Part shown: in pieces, positions 28,801 to 37,744 of the stretch
Numbering within the stretch: the first letter of the stretch is position 1
Layout of the letters: each line of letters begins with the position of its first letter
NCBI RefSeq assembly: GCF_016899425.1
Contig: NZ_CP045995.1
Location: 1,302,001 to 1,366,000, forward strand
Direction of reading: 5' to 3'
DNA: 64,000 nucleotides
Origin: Burkholderia sp. MS389
GTDB taxonomy: Bacteria; Pseudomonadota; Gammaproteobacteria; Burkholderiales; Burkholderiaceae
Notes under the pieces: model-generated
The model's input: the letters and a program-made list of their open reading frames with translations, nothing else
Databases searched by the model: none
Told to the model about the DNA's origin: nothing
Made by a program: the position numbers and the translations under genes

Positions 28801-30312
28801 CCCGTGATAGGCGATGTCGAGCCGATAGCCGTCGCTATGGGCCATGCCACTCAAACGGTCAGCAATATCGTAGGAAAGAACGATCTTGTTGCCGTCGAGG
28901 TCTTCAATCCGTTCAAGGCGGGACGAACACCCCTCGACGAGCGGCGCGAAAATACGCAGTTGCCGCGTATCGCGATCGAAAATGCGCGGTTCGAGTCTGC
29001 TTCCGACCAGCCGATAACGCGGCTCGCGCAAGTTGATGCCGTTGAGCGCCATATCCGGCGCGTCAAAGCCGATCACAAGGCCGGCGCCGTCGTGGAATCT
29101 CACGAAGCGGCCACCATCGAACGTCATTTGCTGCGACCAGTTGTCCGACCAGCGGTGACCGAGCAATCCATGATCGTCCGATCGAGTCCGATAGCGTCGT
29201 TTGAACTCGAGAGGCAGGATTCCGGGAATGGCAAGATCCGTACGGATTTCCAGCATTTCTCCGGATACCGGATCAACCGGATCCTTGCACTTCGGTCGAT
29301 TCTCGTCCTTGATACCCCTTTGTTCCGCAGATCGGGTAGGCTCAGGTCTGAATTTTTCGCGCAGACCCTTGCCGGCAAACTTTCCCGCTCCACCGCCTAC
29401 GAGCCCCCCGAGCAAACCCGCCAGGAATTCCTGAGTCGCCGACAGCTCCGGGTTCTTCGGACCATAATTTCCGGTCGTCTTGTCGATCCAGATGCTGTTG
29501 CGCCCCGAATTAACTTTGCCGCTACAGTGGGTCTCGTGGCCGATCCGCACCAGCGGCAGGCCGTTGACGAACACGGTTTTGCTGCCGTCGACGAGTGCCT
29601 GCGGCGCGCCGGAATGGTGATCGCATTTCACCAGGTCCGTGACGCGCGCCACTTTCTTACCTTCAAAATACACATTGCTCGAACCGGTGACGATCTCGCC
29701 ACAGTTGGTTCCCATACTTTGGCTGGCTGACGCGAGCGCACTACCCAGCGTCAGGCCGCCCGCCATGCACGCCCCGACGATCAGCGCGCCGGCGAGCCCA
29801 CCTGTTGCCACAGTCGCCGCCACTGCCACGCCAATCGCGACCCCGACGGCAATGCCGGCGAGAATCCCCATAAAACCTGACGAGTGCGCGATCCGATCGC
29901 CAATACAGGCGGGATGTGGATCGCCTCGGCCGATGGTAAGGCCCAGTGCGTCGCCAACCTGCGCGAACTCCTTTGACAGCCATCCGGTCACGCCAACCTT
30001 GTCGAGCGCCCACGCTCCACCGACTGCAATCGCCAGCGGAAGCATGACGGTGCCCGCCGCAACCGCGCCCGCACCCAGTGCCGCCCCGCCGGTCGCACCA
30101 CCTGCCAGCGCCGTACCGGCGGCACCCAGCCCGGCAGCCGTCCCCTCGATGGCGGTCAGGCCCGCATCGGCGCCGAGCATCCCATAGTTGAGGTGCTCGT
30201 AAAACGGCTGCTCGGCCGCTTTCGCGGCCTCACCGTCCTCCAGCCTGGCGATTTGATCGAGACGTTCCTGTGCGCTGCCGCTCGGCTCGTTGTAATTCGG
30301 CGTGTCCGACAT
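25816..30312 (-). CDS. Rhs polymorphic toxin, T6SS effector with PAAR domain
   Basis: A 1498-aa effector. Residues 45-210 are Gly/Ala-rich with hydrophobic helices flanking, consistent with the membrane-inserting N-terminus of Eag-dependent effectors. A PAAR-like spike section follows (GSSNVYFEGKKVARVTDLV, CDHHSG, FVNGLPLVRIGHETHCSG). From about 350 to 1330 come the YD/Rhs repeats that build the cocoon. The core ends with RYYDPDSGAYLSQDPIGL and the cleavage-type motif TDPLGLQ. The last roughly 135 residues are a variable toxin with HEWLPVSRAPTFKRWGL and SGTAHGEIIDIVD; the histidines suggest a metal-dependent nuclease, but I cannot name the family. Chaperone and VgrG are upstream, immunity downstream. 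Confidence 0.93.
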   Translation of the reverse strand: MSDTPNYNEPSGSAQERLDQIARLEDGEAAKAAEQPFYEHLNYGMLGADAGLTAIEGTAAGLGAAGTALAGGATGGAALGAGAVAAGTVMLPLAIAVGGAWALDKVGVTGWLSKEFAQVGDALGLTIGRGDPHPACIGDRIAHSSGFMGILAGIAVGVAIGVAVAATVATGGLAGALIVGACMAGGLTLGSALASASQSMGTNCGEIVTGSSNVYFEGKKVARVTDLVKCDHHSGAPQALVDGSKTVFVNGLPLVRIGHETHCSGKVNSGRNSIWIDKTTGNYGPKNPELSATQEFLAGLLGGLVGGGAGKFAGKGLREKFRPEPTRSAEQRGIKDENRPKCKDPVDPVSGEMLEIRTDLAIPGILPLEFKRRYRTRSDDHGLLGHRWSDNWSQQMTFDGGRFVRFHDGAGLVIGFDAPDMALNGINLREPRYRLVGSRLEPRIFDRDTRQLRIFAPLVEGCSSRLERIEDLDGNKIVLSYDIADRLSGMAHSDGYRLDIAYHGRDRRLQRIVLHDADGGSRTLVDYDYQGGMLTHVASFQFGQFYYAYDEHGWMTQWRDTDQTDVRYRYDTDGRVVETGTRQGYHTGRFIYEAGCTRVIDVDGEWTYAYNDEGLVTAETDPLGHCTYSEWELGRLMARIDPLGRRTDYRYDDRGQLTSVVESSGRTVDFDYDDEQRLTGARLPNGGTIKLEYDHLYRLIARTEPDGNKTTYRYGPHGELLRVVQGDRETRLDYDDRLRLTDIELPTGARFRRKIDTLGRLLEETSPDGHVTRFDYADGPANPRGLLSAVTRPDGSVSTARYNSESLPVEWIDPLGRTIQRTYGPFDLLTASIDAAGHATRFEYDHATRLTKVINALGETYTYRYDAAGRLATEIDWGGRATEYERDAVGRLLTKTLPDGGQWRYTYDASDRLIEIDAGDVKLAYRYDASGRLASAEVQDEHAHVTRFAYDRNGRLIGEDQHGQLMRHVYDADGQRSLRMTPRRETAYAYDVSGALTQVGELTIRRDGLGREIGREAGDFVAQQQYDALGRIRRQIAGPAVAFDALQADPARALEQLTRQVYHYDAAGQLERVDTDRDTLTYRRDTRGQIVTAESLLQPTEHFRYDAAMNIAAHGRQAPVDAHHYYRGGLPERIGHARYRYDARGRTIEKTVEQPGFRPKTWQYTWDGLNRLVKVATPERGVWLYRYDAFNRRVEKRQLGGRETVKFLWDGATLAERWIEQRDGTTGQVVTWHIEPGGFSPLAQETDDGLYPILTDQVGLPKAVFDQYGKPVWKAAYSLWGKLLPARRAANGGVSAIDTTLRFPGQWVDDETGLSYNLNRYYDPDSGAYLSQDPIGLGGGTRIYGYVPTPTDETDPLGLQRCPIPGIREGFAEWFNKLTPDEFDTYWKDYRGTIEDRLRWPGKMHEWLPVSRAPTFKRWGLTAEDIWGNRTPTKSTGGINPDWMHGKKGSGTAHGEIIDIVDSSMDYATYLRRLQNWGNYRLTNGVDDLPVGLRPPTE

Positions 30313-30319
30313 TGCCGCC

Positions 30320-30742
30320 TCAGATCGGATCGCGCAACTGAAGGCTTTGAATCACCGCCCGGATTTGGTCGCGCTGTGTGTCACTCAGCGTACCGGGCGC
30401 GGTGAAGGTGAGCATCAGCACGACCTGCCCGTATTCCACCATCGTCAGCCGCTGGTGAATGGGCGCCTGGTTGTTCGCCCAAGTAAACTCATGCACGTGC
30501 GCAGCACGCCCGGATACCGTGGCGTCCTCATTTGCCACCTCGGCGTAATCTGGAACCTGCTTCGCCACCTTCCGGATTTCGCTTGTCACATATTCGGCGA
30601 ACTTCATGCCCCACGGCAGGCGCTCGCGCGTAATCACGAAGCTCACGCCTTCCGTGCCTGTCGCTGCCGACACAAATACGTTCATCGTTTTATCCTGCCA
30701 CTCCACGGGCAGCGCCAACGTGCCTTCCTGCATCTGGTACAT
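30320..30742 (-). CDS. eagR: Eag-type T6SS chaperone (DUF1795/DcrB)
   Basis: A 140-aa DcrB/DUF1795 protein (EGTLALPVEWQDKTMNVFV, VSFVITRERLPWGMKFAEYV). Eag chaperones bind and shield the hydrophobic N-terminal helices of PAAR-Rhs effectors and help load them on VgrG. It sits between vgrG and rhs, 7 bp before the rhs start, exactly where such chaperones occur. The start follows AAGGA by 8 nt. Confidence 0.9.
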   Translation of the reverse strand: MYQMQEGTLALPVEWQDKTMNVFVSAATGTEGVSFVITRERLPWGMKFAEYVTSEIRKVAKQVPDYAEVANEDATVSGRAAHVHEFTWANNQAPIHQRLTMVEYGQVVLMLTFTAPGTLSDTQRDQIRAVIQSLQLRDPI

Positions 30743-30763
30743 GCTTTGTTATCCTTATTGGGA

Positions 30764-32884
30764 TTAGCCGTTCTTCGGGTTGATGTCGGTCCGAGCAGCC
30801 TGGATGTTGATGTTGCTGTCATCCAGGTGGATCACCGAATCGCCCTTATAGATGTCGATCGAGTCGGCAGTCATGTGAATCCGCGTACCGCCATCGCCAC
30901 CGATCTTGATCCAGAGTTCCTTGGCTTCCAGGGTGTGCACGCCCTGCGGAGTCTGATGCAGCGTATTGCCCTGCACTACAACGTCCGACAGGTTGCCCAC
31001 TGCGATAGCCGTCGTATGGTTGCCCTTGCCGACCTCGACGGTCCGGTCGCCTTTGAGAACTTGAGTCCACTGCGCGTCCTCGACAACGGTATGCATGTCC
31101 TTCTGTGCATGCATGTAAAGCATCTGTGCACCATTGACGTCGCTCATCAGCAACTCGTTCGACCCCTGCCCCTTATGCGTCTGGCTCTTGATCCCCATCG
31201 TCTGCCCGGCCGCGCCGTGATACGGGTTGCCCTGCTCGCCGTTGAACACGCGGCCGACGATCACCGGGTTATCCGGATCGCCCTGATTGAACGCCACCAG
31301 CACTTCCTGCTTGATCCGCGGAATCGCGGCCGCGCCCCAGCCGTCGCCCGCCCACGGTTGCGACACGCGCACCCACATCGAATCGGAGCCGTCCTTCTTG
31401 CCGCGCCGGTCCCACGGGAAATGCACTTTCACCGCGCTGCCGTTCGTATAGATTTCCTCGCCCTTCGGCCCGACGACGATCGCCGACTGCGTGCCGTGAA
31501 TCACCGGCTTCGGCGTCGCGCGCGGCGCACGGTACGGAACCTTCTTCGGCAGCAGCGCGAAGCTGTTGCGGTACGGCAGCTTCGCGCTGTGCTGCGTGTA
31601 GTCGTTCACGGCCTCGTGACGCACGTGCAGGATCACGTATTCCTGGTTGTTTTCGAGGACGGGATGATTCGCGACGGCCACGGCGCCGGCCGTGGTCATG
31701 CGCCACGCGTAGCCGCCGCCGGTATAGCGATGGGCTTGCGCCTCCTCGGCCTCCATCGCGAAACGGGCATAGCGGTTGCCGTCGTCGCCGTGGTCGTACA
31801 GCGACTGGTGCTCGAACCGCTCGGTCGCATCGAGCCGCGCATGCTTGAGATTCTGCGGCCCGACCTCCACCAGCATCAGCGGCGACGACGGATTCTGGTG
31901 ATTGAAGTCGCGGAACGTGACCTTGCCGACGCCGAAGCGCCGGCCTTCGTGCAACTGGTCGATGCCGCTGTCCTCGCTCGCCTCGGTCGCGGCGAACGGC
32001 ACGGTGGCGAGCCCGTCGATCGGGCGGAACAGCAGGTTCGTGTCGCCGATCACGAGAAGGTGCTTGTCCTTCTCGTAACGATGCGTCCACACGAGCCCCT
32101 CCTGCTCCATCAGCCGCGCGCAGAAGTTGTAGTAGCTCTCCTGGTACATCACGACGTACTCGAGCGGCTTCTGGCTGGTCCGGATGTCGAACACGAAATC
32201 GGAAAAACCGTGTTCCTGGAAAATCTCGGTGAGGATGTCCTGCGCGGTCTTGTTCTGGAAGATCCGGCAGTCGGTCGAGCGCGTGAGGAACCAGAACCAC
32301 GGCACGGCCGTCAGGTGATATTGCGTGACGTTCCCGGGGTTGCCGGCGCGGTCGAACGACGCGACGTAGCCGTCGAAATAGCGGTCGTTGTCGCCGGTGC
32401 CCGACGCCACCACGCGTTCGAGCGTCGACAGGCGCGCCTGCTGGTCGAAGCGGATTTTGACCTGCTGGCCGATCAGGTCCTCGGGCCTCAGGTCGTGGCG
32501 ATGCGACAGCAGGTCGAGATGGATTTCCGGCAAGCGGTTCACGTGCTCGTCGACGACGGCCGCGCTGACCAGCAGCACATCCGGGCCGAGCGGCGTATCG
32601 AGCGTGACGTAACGGTTGAGCTGCGTCAGGCGCGCGGGGTTCGCGGCGCCGTTGATCGCTTCGGCGATGGCGCCGGGCGTCTTCTCCATCAGCGAGAAGC
32701 CGGTCTGCGCGAGTTGCAGCGCGCGCTGCACGGTGTCGACGTGCCCCGCGAGGCCGGCAAGCGGCCCGAGGCTGCCGGCCACACTCGACGCCACCGGGCC
32801 GGCGAGGCCCCCGAGCGCGCTCAACGAGCCGAGCGCACTGCCGCCCAATCCACTGGGAATACCCCCGTTCGGAGCGAAACTCAT
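30764..32884 (-). CDS. vgrG: T6SS spike protein VgrG
   Basis: A 706-aa VgrG. An N-terminal extension (about 80 residues) precedes the gp27-like base (YVTLDTPLGPDVLLVSAA). The gp5/OB part has WDRRGKKDGSDSMWVRVSQP and the conserved GWGAAAIPRIKQEVLVAFNQGDPD-type region, split here around residue 510. The C-terminal beta-helix ends with IHMTADSIDIYKGDSVIHLD. VgrG trimers cap the Hcp tube; this one probably carries the Rhs effector through its PAAR tip. It is first in vgrG-eagR-rhs-imm. Confidence 0.95.
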   Translation of the reverse strand: MSFAPNGGIPSGLGGSALGSLSALGGLAGPVASSVAGSLGPLAGLAGHVDTVQRALQLAQTGFSLMEKTPGAIAEAINGAANPARLTQLNRYVTLDTPLGPDVLLVSAAVVDEHVNRLPEIHLDLLSHRHDLRPEDLIGQQVKIRFDQQARLSTLERVVASGTGDNDRYFDGYVASFDRAGNPGNVTQYHLTAVPWFWFLTRSTDCRIFQNKTAQDILTEIFQEHGFSDFVFDIRTSQKPLEYVVMYQESYYNFCARLMEQEGLVWTHRYEKDKHLLVIGDTNLLFRPIDGLATVPFAATEASEDSGIDQLHEGRRFGVGKVTFRDFNHQNPSSPLMLVEVGPQNLKHARLDATERFEHQSLYDHGDDGNRYARFAMEAEEAQAHRYTGGGYAWRMTTAGAVAVANHPVLENNQEYVILHVRHEAVNDYTQHSAKLPYRNSFALLPKKVPYRAPRATPKPVIHGTQSAIVVGPKGEEIYTNGSAVKVHFPWDRRGKKDGSDSMWVRVSQPWAGDGWGAAAIPRIKQEVLVAFNQGDPDNPVIVGRVFNGEQGNPYHGAAGQTMGIKSQTHKGQGSNELLMSDVNGAQMLYMHAQKDMHTVVEDAQWTQVLKGDRTVEVGKGNHTTAIAVGNLSDVVVQGNTLHQTPQGVHTLEAKELWIKIGGDGGTRIHMTADSIDIYKGDSVIHLDDSNINIQAARTDINPKNG

Positions 32885-33017
32885 TCTTGTTCCTTGCGTG
32901 TGATCTCAGGTTCCATCGGCCGGCTCGCCGGTCCGCGGCTTCGATAATGTAGGGTAAAACCCGAGCGCTTGAAAGACGTCCGCAAACGTTTTCGTTCGAG
33001 CCCTGAAAAGCGAGAAA

Positions 33018-34898
33018 CTAAACCAGCGGCTGGGTACCCGGACGCGGCATCCCACGCCGAAGCAGCACGCCGGTAGCGGCCGAAAACAGCACGACCTGCA
33101 CGAAGCTCGTGACCGGCACGTATGGTGCGAAAAACCGGTCCATCACCTGCGCGAATCCGCTCAGGCTGAACGCGGCGAAACGCTGCTCGTCGACGACCAG
33201 CCGCACCTCCAGCCCGTGCACGAACGCCGACGCCGGCTTGCCGGGCAGCCAGCACCGCACGCGCGCCGTCGACAGCGACACGAGCGCATCGAAGCGCCGG
33301 CCGGCGTCGACGGAGTCCTCCGCCCAGCGTGCGCAAAGCCGCCTGAGCTGGGTCAGGCCGCCCTTGTCCAGCCGGATCGCCTGCGGCACGAGGAGCGACA
33401 GCAGATCCCACAGCTCCCCGTAACGGAAAGCGGGCGGCTGGCTCCGTGTCGGCCGGTTCAGCAGCGAAATCGTTCCCACCGGGTCGCCGCTGGGCAACGC
33501 CAGCTCGCGCCCCCGCATCCCGGACAGATCGCCCTGCGTGCAGGACAGCCGTATCTCCAGCTTGCGATGACCGGGATCGGCAGGTCGTCCATCCTGGTCG
33601 ACCAGTTCCAGTTCGACGCCGCGGCGCGACTCGGCAGTGTCTGCCGGGACTGGCGGCGGAGTCGCCTCCGTCTCCTTGGACCGGGAATCGACAGGCTCCT
33701 TAGGCGCCCGCCGTGCCTCGTCGCGCAACGTCATCCAGAACAATCCGGGACGCATGCCCGCGCCATGTTGCAGCGACCGGAACGGCGCCAGCATCGACGC
33801 GCCCGAGTCGGAAACATGGCGAACGGTGTCGATCGACCAGATAGCCGTGCGCGACGCGCCGGCCTGCGCAAGCGCCTTCACCGCGTAATGGGCGCAACCG
33901 GCGCGCGTCTCGATCGGCTGGGCGTCGTCCGGAAACAGGTTGATGACCGGCGCACAAAACAGCCGGACGTGGTCGGCAGTGGCGGCGGCCAGGCGTTGCG
34001 CGCGATGCGAATCCGGATGCACGCCCGCGATCGCGAGGTGGAGCGCGACGCGACGGTTGACGCTGGCGATTCGCTTGATCGCCCGCATGTCCAGGTCGAC
34101 AAAGTCGAAACGCTCTGGCACCGCGCAATACGTCATCAGCAAGTGGAGCGGCCAGAGCGCATCGTCGGGCCGCACGTCCAGCAACGCATCGGCGGGATCG
34201 AAGCCGACGGCCGTGAACGTCGCGTCCGGCAGACGCTTCCAGCGCGTTGCATCGCCTGCTTCGACGAAGCTTCGGCCGGCAAGAAGCAACACGGCATCGG
34301 CGAGCGCCGCGACGATTTCCCGCGCACCGGTGAAATGCATGCGCAATGTGTCCGGCACGATGGCGAACGTCGCCTTCGGCGTCGTGAGTTCGAACGTGAA
34401 GGTCAGCAAACCGGTCGTTTCCGGGGGCAACGCGACGTCGCGCGGCGCGATCGACGAGGTCGTGTAGCGCACCGACGATACCGTCAGCGGCACGATCTCG
34501 ACATCGTCGGCGATGCGGAATACTTCCTTGCCGACCGGTGCGATCAGCCGCTCGCCGCGACGAACGACGCGCGGCGCAGTCAGTTCGCTGCTGCCGTCGC
34601 CATGGAATTGCGCGATCGCGCACGATGGAAACGGGCGCAGAAAAGCGCCGTCGAGCGTATCGAGAAAACTGCCCGTGAACGCAGGCACGTCATCTTCGAG
34701 ACGAATGTCGTGACACGCCGCCATCAACGCGAACGACTGCAACAGGCGTTCGACGTGCGGATCGTCCGAATGCTCGCCGGTGATCGCCAGCCGAGCGGCT
34801 ATTTTGGGAAAGCGCTGAGCAAACGTCTGCATCGAATGGCGCAGCAGCGTCATCTCGCGTTCGAAGTGCGGCAGCAGATCCTTGGGTTCGATGGCCAT
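33018..34898 (-). CDS. tssF: T6SS baseplate protein TssF
   Basis: A 626-aa TssF/VasA/ImpG protein. The N-terminus is diagnostic (LLPHFEREMTLLRHSMQTFA and FPKIAARL, then DPHVERLLQSFALMAA), and the central VNLFPDDAQPIETRAG and later LSLLVPQAIRLDKGGL also match. TssF joins TssG, TssE and TssK in the baseplate. Here it stands alone, 134 bp upstream of vgrG, without tssE or tssG. It may be a specialised paralog co-inherited with this VgrG/Rhs set. Confidence 0.88.
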   Translation of the reverse strand: MAIEPKDLLPHFEREMTLLRHSMQTFAQRFPKIAARLAITGEHSDDPHVERLLQSFALMAACHDIRLEDDVPAFTGSFLDTLDGAFLRPFPSCAIAQFHGDGSSELTAPRVVRRGERLIAPVGKEVFRIADDVEIVPLTVSSVRYTTSSIAPRDVALPPETTGLLTFTFELTTPKATFAIVPDTLRMHFTGAREIVAALADAVLLLAGRSFVEAGDATRWKRLPDATFTAVGFDPADALLDVRPDDALWPLHLLMTYCAVPERFDFVDLDMRAIKRIASVNRRVALHLAIAGVHPDSHRAQRLAAATADHVRLFCAPVINLFPDDAQPIETRAGCAHYAVKALAQAGASRTAIWSIDTVRHVSDSGASMLAPFRSLQHGAGMRPGLFWMTLRDEARRAPKEPVDSRSKETEATPPPVPADTAESRRGVELELVDQDGRPADPGHRKLEIRLSCTQGDLSGMRGRELALPSGDPVGTISLLNRPTRSQPPAFRYGELWDLLSLLVPQAIRLDKGGLTQLRRLCARWAEDSVDAGRRFDALVSLSTARVRCWLPGKPASAFVHGLEVRLVVDEQRFAAFSLSGFAQVMDRFFAPYVPVTSFVQVVLFSAATGVLLRRGMPRPGTQPLV

Positions 34899-35175
34899 AC
34901 TCGTTCCGTCCGTCGCTGCATTCGCCTACGACGATGCAGCATTCATGAAAGCGGAACGATCTTATTCGGATAGGTCGCTTTTTATTTCCAATGAATTGAA
35001 CGGCCACCATGTTGGCGGCGGCGAATTCGGTCGATGGCCATCCTGCCTTCGGCGAATATCAGGGCTCGCCGCGTGTGAATGGCCGCTCGCAAATTTTCGC
35101 GCCAATGGTGGCGAACCGTTAAAACAGACAGCACAGCGTGCTCGTCGACGCGGCGGCCACGCGCCATGCATCGCG

Positions 35176-35685
35176 TCACCGCGGCGAAACCACGATCGCC
35201 GCTCGCCGATTCTGCGCCCGCCCGCCCGGCGTCTTGTTATCCCCTACCGGATCGCGCTTCCCTTTCCCGACGATCGCGATCCGCTTCGCATCGAGTCCCG
35301 CGTCGACCAACTCGACAGCCACGACTTCAGCCCGCCGCCTCGACAGCTCGACGTCGTACTTCTCCGTCCCCTCGTTATCCGAATACCCGTACACCCGCAC
35401 CCCGTTGATCCCCGCCGACTGCAACGTCCGCCCGATCCGCTCGACGATCCGCCGGACATCCGGCTTGAGGTTGTACCGGTCGAAATCGAACAGGATCGGC
35501 CCGGCCGCCCCGAACTCGAACCCCTGCCCAGTCTCCTGGAACCCGGCCGACTTCAGCGCCGTGACCTGCGTCTGCGTCAGCCCGCGATGAAGCGGCGGCG
35601 TCTGGCAGCCCCCCAGCAGCATGCCCAGCAGCAGCGCACTCCCGACGCACGTCCGCCTCATGCTCACAGGAAACGAGTGGTTCAT
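35176..35685 (-). CDS. yfiB: OmpA-domain lipoprotein, YfiB-like
   Basis: A 169-aa outer-membrane lipoprotein. A lipobox LLGGC is at about residues 21-25 (cleavage before Cys). The C-terminal OmpA-like peptidoglycan-binding domain has FDFDRYNLKPDVRRIVERIG, VYGYSDNEG and LSRRRAEVVAVELV. It is the last gene of a yfiR-yfiN-yfiB set, in which YfiB sequesters YfiR at the cell wall and frees YfiN. The start MNHSF follows AAGGGG. Confidence 0.8.
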   Translation of the reverse strand: MNHSFPVSMRRTCVGSALLLGMLLGGCQTPPLHRGLTQTQVTALKSAGFQETGQGFEFGAAGPILFDFDRYNLKPDVRRIVERIGRTLQSAGINGVRVYGYSDNEGTEKYDVELSRRRAEVVAVELVDAGLDAKRIAIVGKGKRDPVGDNKTPGGRAQNRRAAIVVSPR

Positions 35686-35771
35686 TTCGCATCCCCTTCC
35701 ATCGCGCCCGCTCCGCAAGCGCTTCTTTTAACCGCCGCCGCGGCCTCGTCCGCGGCGCGAGTCGATCGACA

Positions 35772-37040
35772 TCACACCGGCCCTGCCACGCTCTCCGCCA
35801 ACTGCCACGATCCCGGCCGCGCGCGCTTGGCGCGGTACATCGCGATATCCGCCGCGCGCAGCAGGCCGCTCGCGTCCGACGCGTGATCGGGATACAGCGC
35901 AACGCCGGCACTCATCATGGTGGCCACCACGCGGCCGTCGGACAGCTCGATCGACGGCGCCATGCCGGACAAAATCTCGTCGGCGATCCGGCACACGCTG
36001 CCCGCTTCGGGCACCGCCGCCAGCATCACCGCAAATTCGTCGCCGCCCAAGCGCGCGACGAGATCGGTCTCGCGCACCCGCGTGCGCAACCGCGATGCGA
36101 TGCCGATCAGCACCGCGTCCCCGGCGTCGTGACCGAGACAATCGTTGATCTCCTTGAAGCGGTCGCAGTCGAGATAGAGCACCGCGACCCGATGACCCGT
36201 CAACGTGGCATCGCACAGCGCAAGCGCCAGGCGCGATTCGAACTGCATGCGGTTGGGCAACCCGGTGAGCGCATCGTGCGTCGCCTTGTGCTCGAGCGAC
36301 GCGTTCTCGTCGCGCAGCGTGTTCTGCCAGTCTTCGAATTCGTCGAGCAACGCGTTGAAGTCGTCGCCGAGCTGATTCAGTTCGGCGATCGCCGTCGGCT
36401 CGACGCGCCGCGCGAACGCCCGCTCGCGCCGCACCGCGTGCGCGACGCCCGCCAGCGCGCGCAGCGGCGAAACGATGTTGCGCAGCAGACGCTTCGAGCT
36501 CACATACGCGCCGAACACGCTGACGGCGAGGCAGCCGAGAATGCCGCCGACGCCGCCGAGCAGGAAGCCGAAGAACTGATGCCCGCGCCCGCGCACGACG
36601 ACGTGGCCGACGATGATGCCGTCATGCATCACCGGCGCGGTGACCGGCCCGGGCAGCGCCACGTCGGCGACGGCGCGCTCGAGCCGGGCGACCCCGTTTC
36701 CGGCCGGCAACTGCCACGTCGCGAACAGTTGTCCCTTGCTGTCGGTGACGACCACCTGCGCGACGTCCTCGTCGCCGGCGATCATCCCGATCGCCTCGTT
36801 CGCCGCGACGCGATCGCCGAACACGAGCGCCGCCTCGACCGTATAACCGAGCGAGCGCGCCAGCAGATTCAGGTTGTTGCCGGCATACGCGCGCAACGCG
36901 ATCACGGCGACGACGATCAACGACACGGCGGCCATCGTTACGGCGACGAACGCGAGGCGCAGATGCGCGCGGCGCAGCACGCTTTGCAGCGTCGGGCGCG
37001 GCGGGCGCGAAGCGGGAACGGGGGGCGCGGATCGTGTCAT
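35772..37040 (-). CDS. yfiN: Diguanylate cyclase YfiN/TpbB-like
   Basis: A 422-aa membrane enzyme making c-di-GMP. A first membrane helix spans about 30-52, a periplasmic CHASE8-type sensor follows (RSLGYTVEAALVFGDRVAA), a second helix covers about 155-180 and a HAMP segment leads to the GGDEF domain. The active loop is VARLGGDEFAVML, with metal aspartate YLDCDRFKEIND. No RxxD inhibitory site is seen before GGDEF at the usual distance. Its start overlaps the yfiR stop (ATGA). YfiR-type repression through the sensor is expected. Confidence 0.85.
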   Translation of the reverse strand: MTRSAPPVPASRPPRPTLQSVLRRAHLRLAFVAVTMAAVSLIVVAVIALRAYAGNNLNLLARSLGYTVEAALVFGDRVAANEAIGMIAGDEDVAQVVVTDSKGQLFATWQLPAGNGVARLERAVADVALPGPVTAPVMHDGIIVGHVVVRGRGHQFFGFLLGGVGGILGCLAVSVFGAYVSSKRLLRNIVSPLRALAGVAHAVRRERAFARRVEPTAIAELNQLGDDFNALLDEFEDWQNTLRDENASLEHKATHDALTGLPNRMQFESRLALALCDATLTGHRVAVLYLDCDRFKEINDCLGHDAGDAVLIGIASRLRTRVRETDLVARLGGDEFAVMLAAVPEAGSVCRIADEILSGMAPSIELSDGRVVATMMSAGVALYPDHASDASGLLRAADIAMYRAKRARPGSWQLAESVAGPV

Positions 37041-37744
37041 GGCGCCACCGGCCGTCGTGCAAGGTTGAGGACGTTCGGATGCACGCGCACGCCGCTGCGC
37101 GCGACGGCATCGAGATTGATGTCGAAGGTGACGCGTTCACCTTCGACCGTGACGCAGAACATCGCGCCCGCGGTGCAGGACATATCGTGTTCGGCAATGG
37201 TCAGCACCGGGCGGCCGGACAACACGGCCCTGACCCGTGCGCGCTCGTCGTTGCCGAGGGCGCCGAGATAGACGACGTCGCACGCGACGCCGAGCGCGGG
37301 GTCGTCGAAGCGGACGCGCTGCACGTCGAGCACGGTCGAGCCGGCCTGCAGCGTGTCGGTCAGGCCGCCCGCGTAGTCGGGCCTGCCGGTCACGCACAGA
37401 TGCAGACGGACGGGCGTCGTCGGCCAGCGCGTGAAGCTGATGATGCCGAGCACCACCTGACGCACGGCGGAGTCGTGTGACGAAAAGGCGGGACCCGTTG
37501 GGCTGGCCGGCGTGGTGGTGGCGGCAACTTGCACCGCATCGATCGGGTGCTCGTCCATCACGGCAGGCGCGCCGGCGACGACCGGTACGGCGCTCAGAAC
37601 GCAAACGATTGCGGCAAACGCCTGGCGGACCGTGGCGACTCGGCCCCGCCGGCCGGACGCCTTTCGCGCGGCGATGGCCGCCGCGCACGCTGGCGTCGAT
37701 GCGACTGCGAGACTCGCAGCCGCCGCGCACACACTTGCATCCAT
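37037..37744 (-). CDS. yfiR: YfiR-family periplasmic repressor (DUF4154)
   Basis: A 235-aa protein whose C-terminal 160 residues are a YfiR/DUF4154 domain (VRQVVLGIISFTRWPTTPVRLHLCVTGRP, with TIAEHDMSCTAGAMFC and DINLDAVARSGVRVHP). YfiR is a periplasmic inhibitor of the YfiN cyclase. A hydrophobic stretch AFAAIVCVLSAVPVVAG near residue 45 is the likely signal sequence, so the true start may be later or the N-terminus unusually long. It heads yfiRNB. Confidence 0.78.
   Translation of the reverse strand: MDASVCAAAASLAVASTPACAAAIAARKASGRRGRVATVRQAFAAIVCVLSAVPVVAGAPAVMDEHPIDAVQVAATTTPASPTGPAFSSHDSAVRQVVLGIISFTRWPTTPVRLHLCVTGRPDYAGGLTDTLQAGSTVLDVQRVRFDDPALGVACDVVYLGALGNDERARVRAVLSGRPVLTIAEHDMSCTAGAMFCVTVEGERVTFDINLDAVARSGVRVHPNVLNLARRPVAP

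Noticed and set aside
26300..29200. Repeated DNA pattern suggesting tandem repeats or CRISPR
   Set aside because: The periodicity is that of protein YD repeats; units diverge at DNA level and there are no constant direct repeats with spacers.
28003..29730. Plus-strand frame of 575 codons inside rhs
   Set aside because: It mirrors the YD-repeat coding strand; residue periodicity follows the repeats and no family signature appears.
30302..32947. Plus-strand frame of about 880 codons opposite vgrG
   Set aside because: Composition is typical of an antisense shadow, and VgrG on the other strand accounts for the whole stretch.
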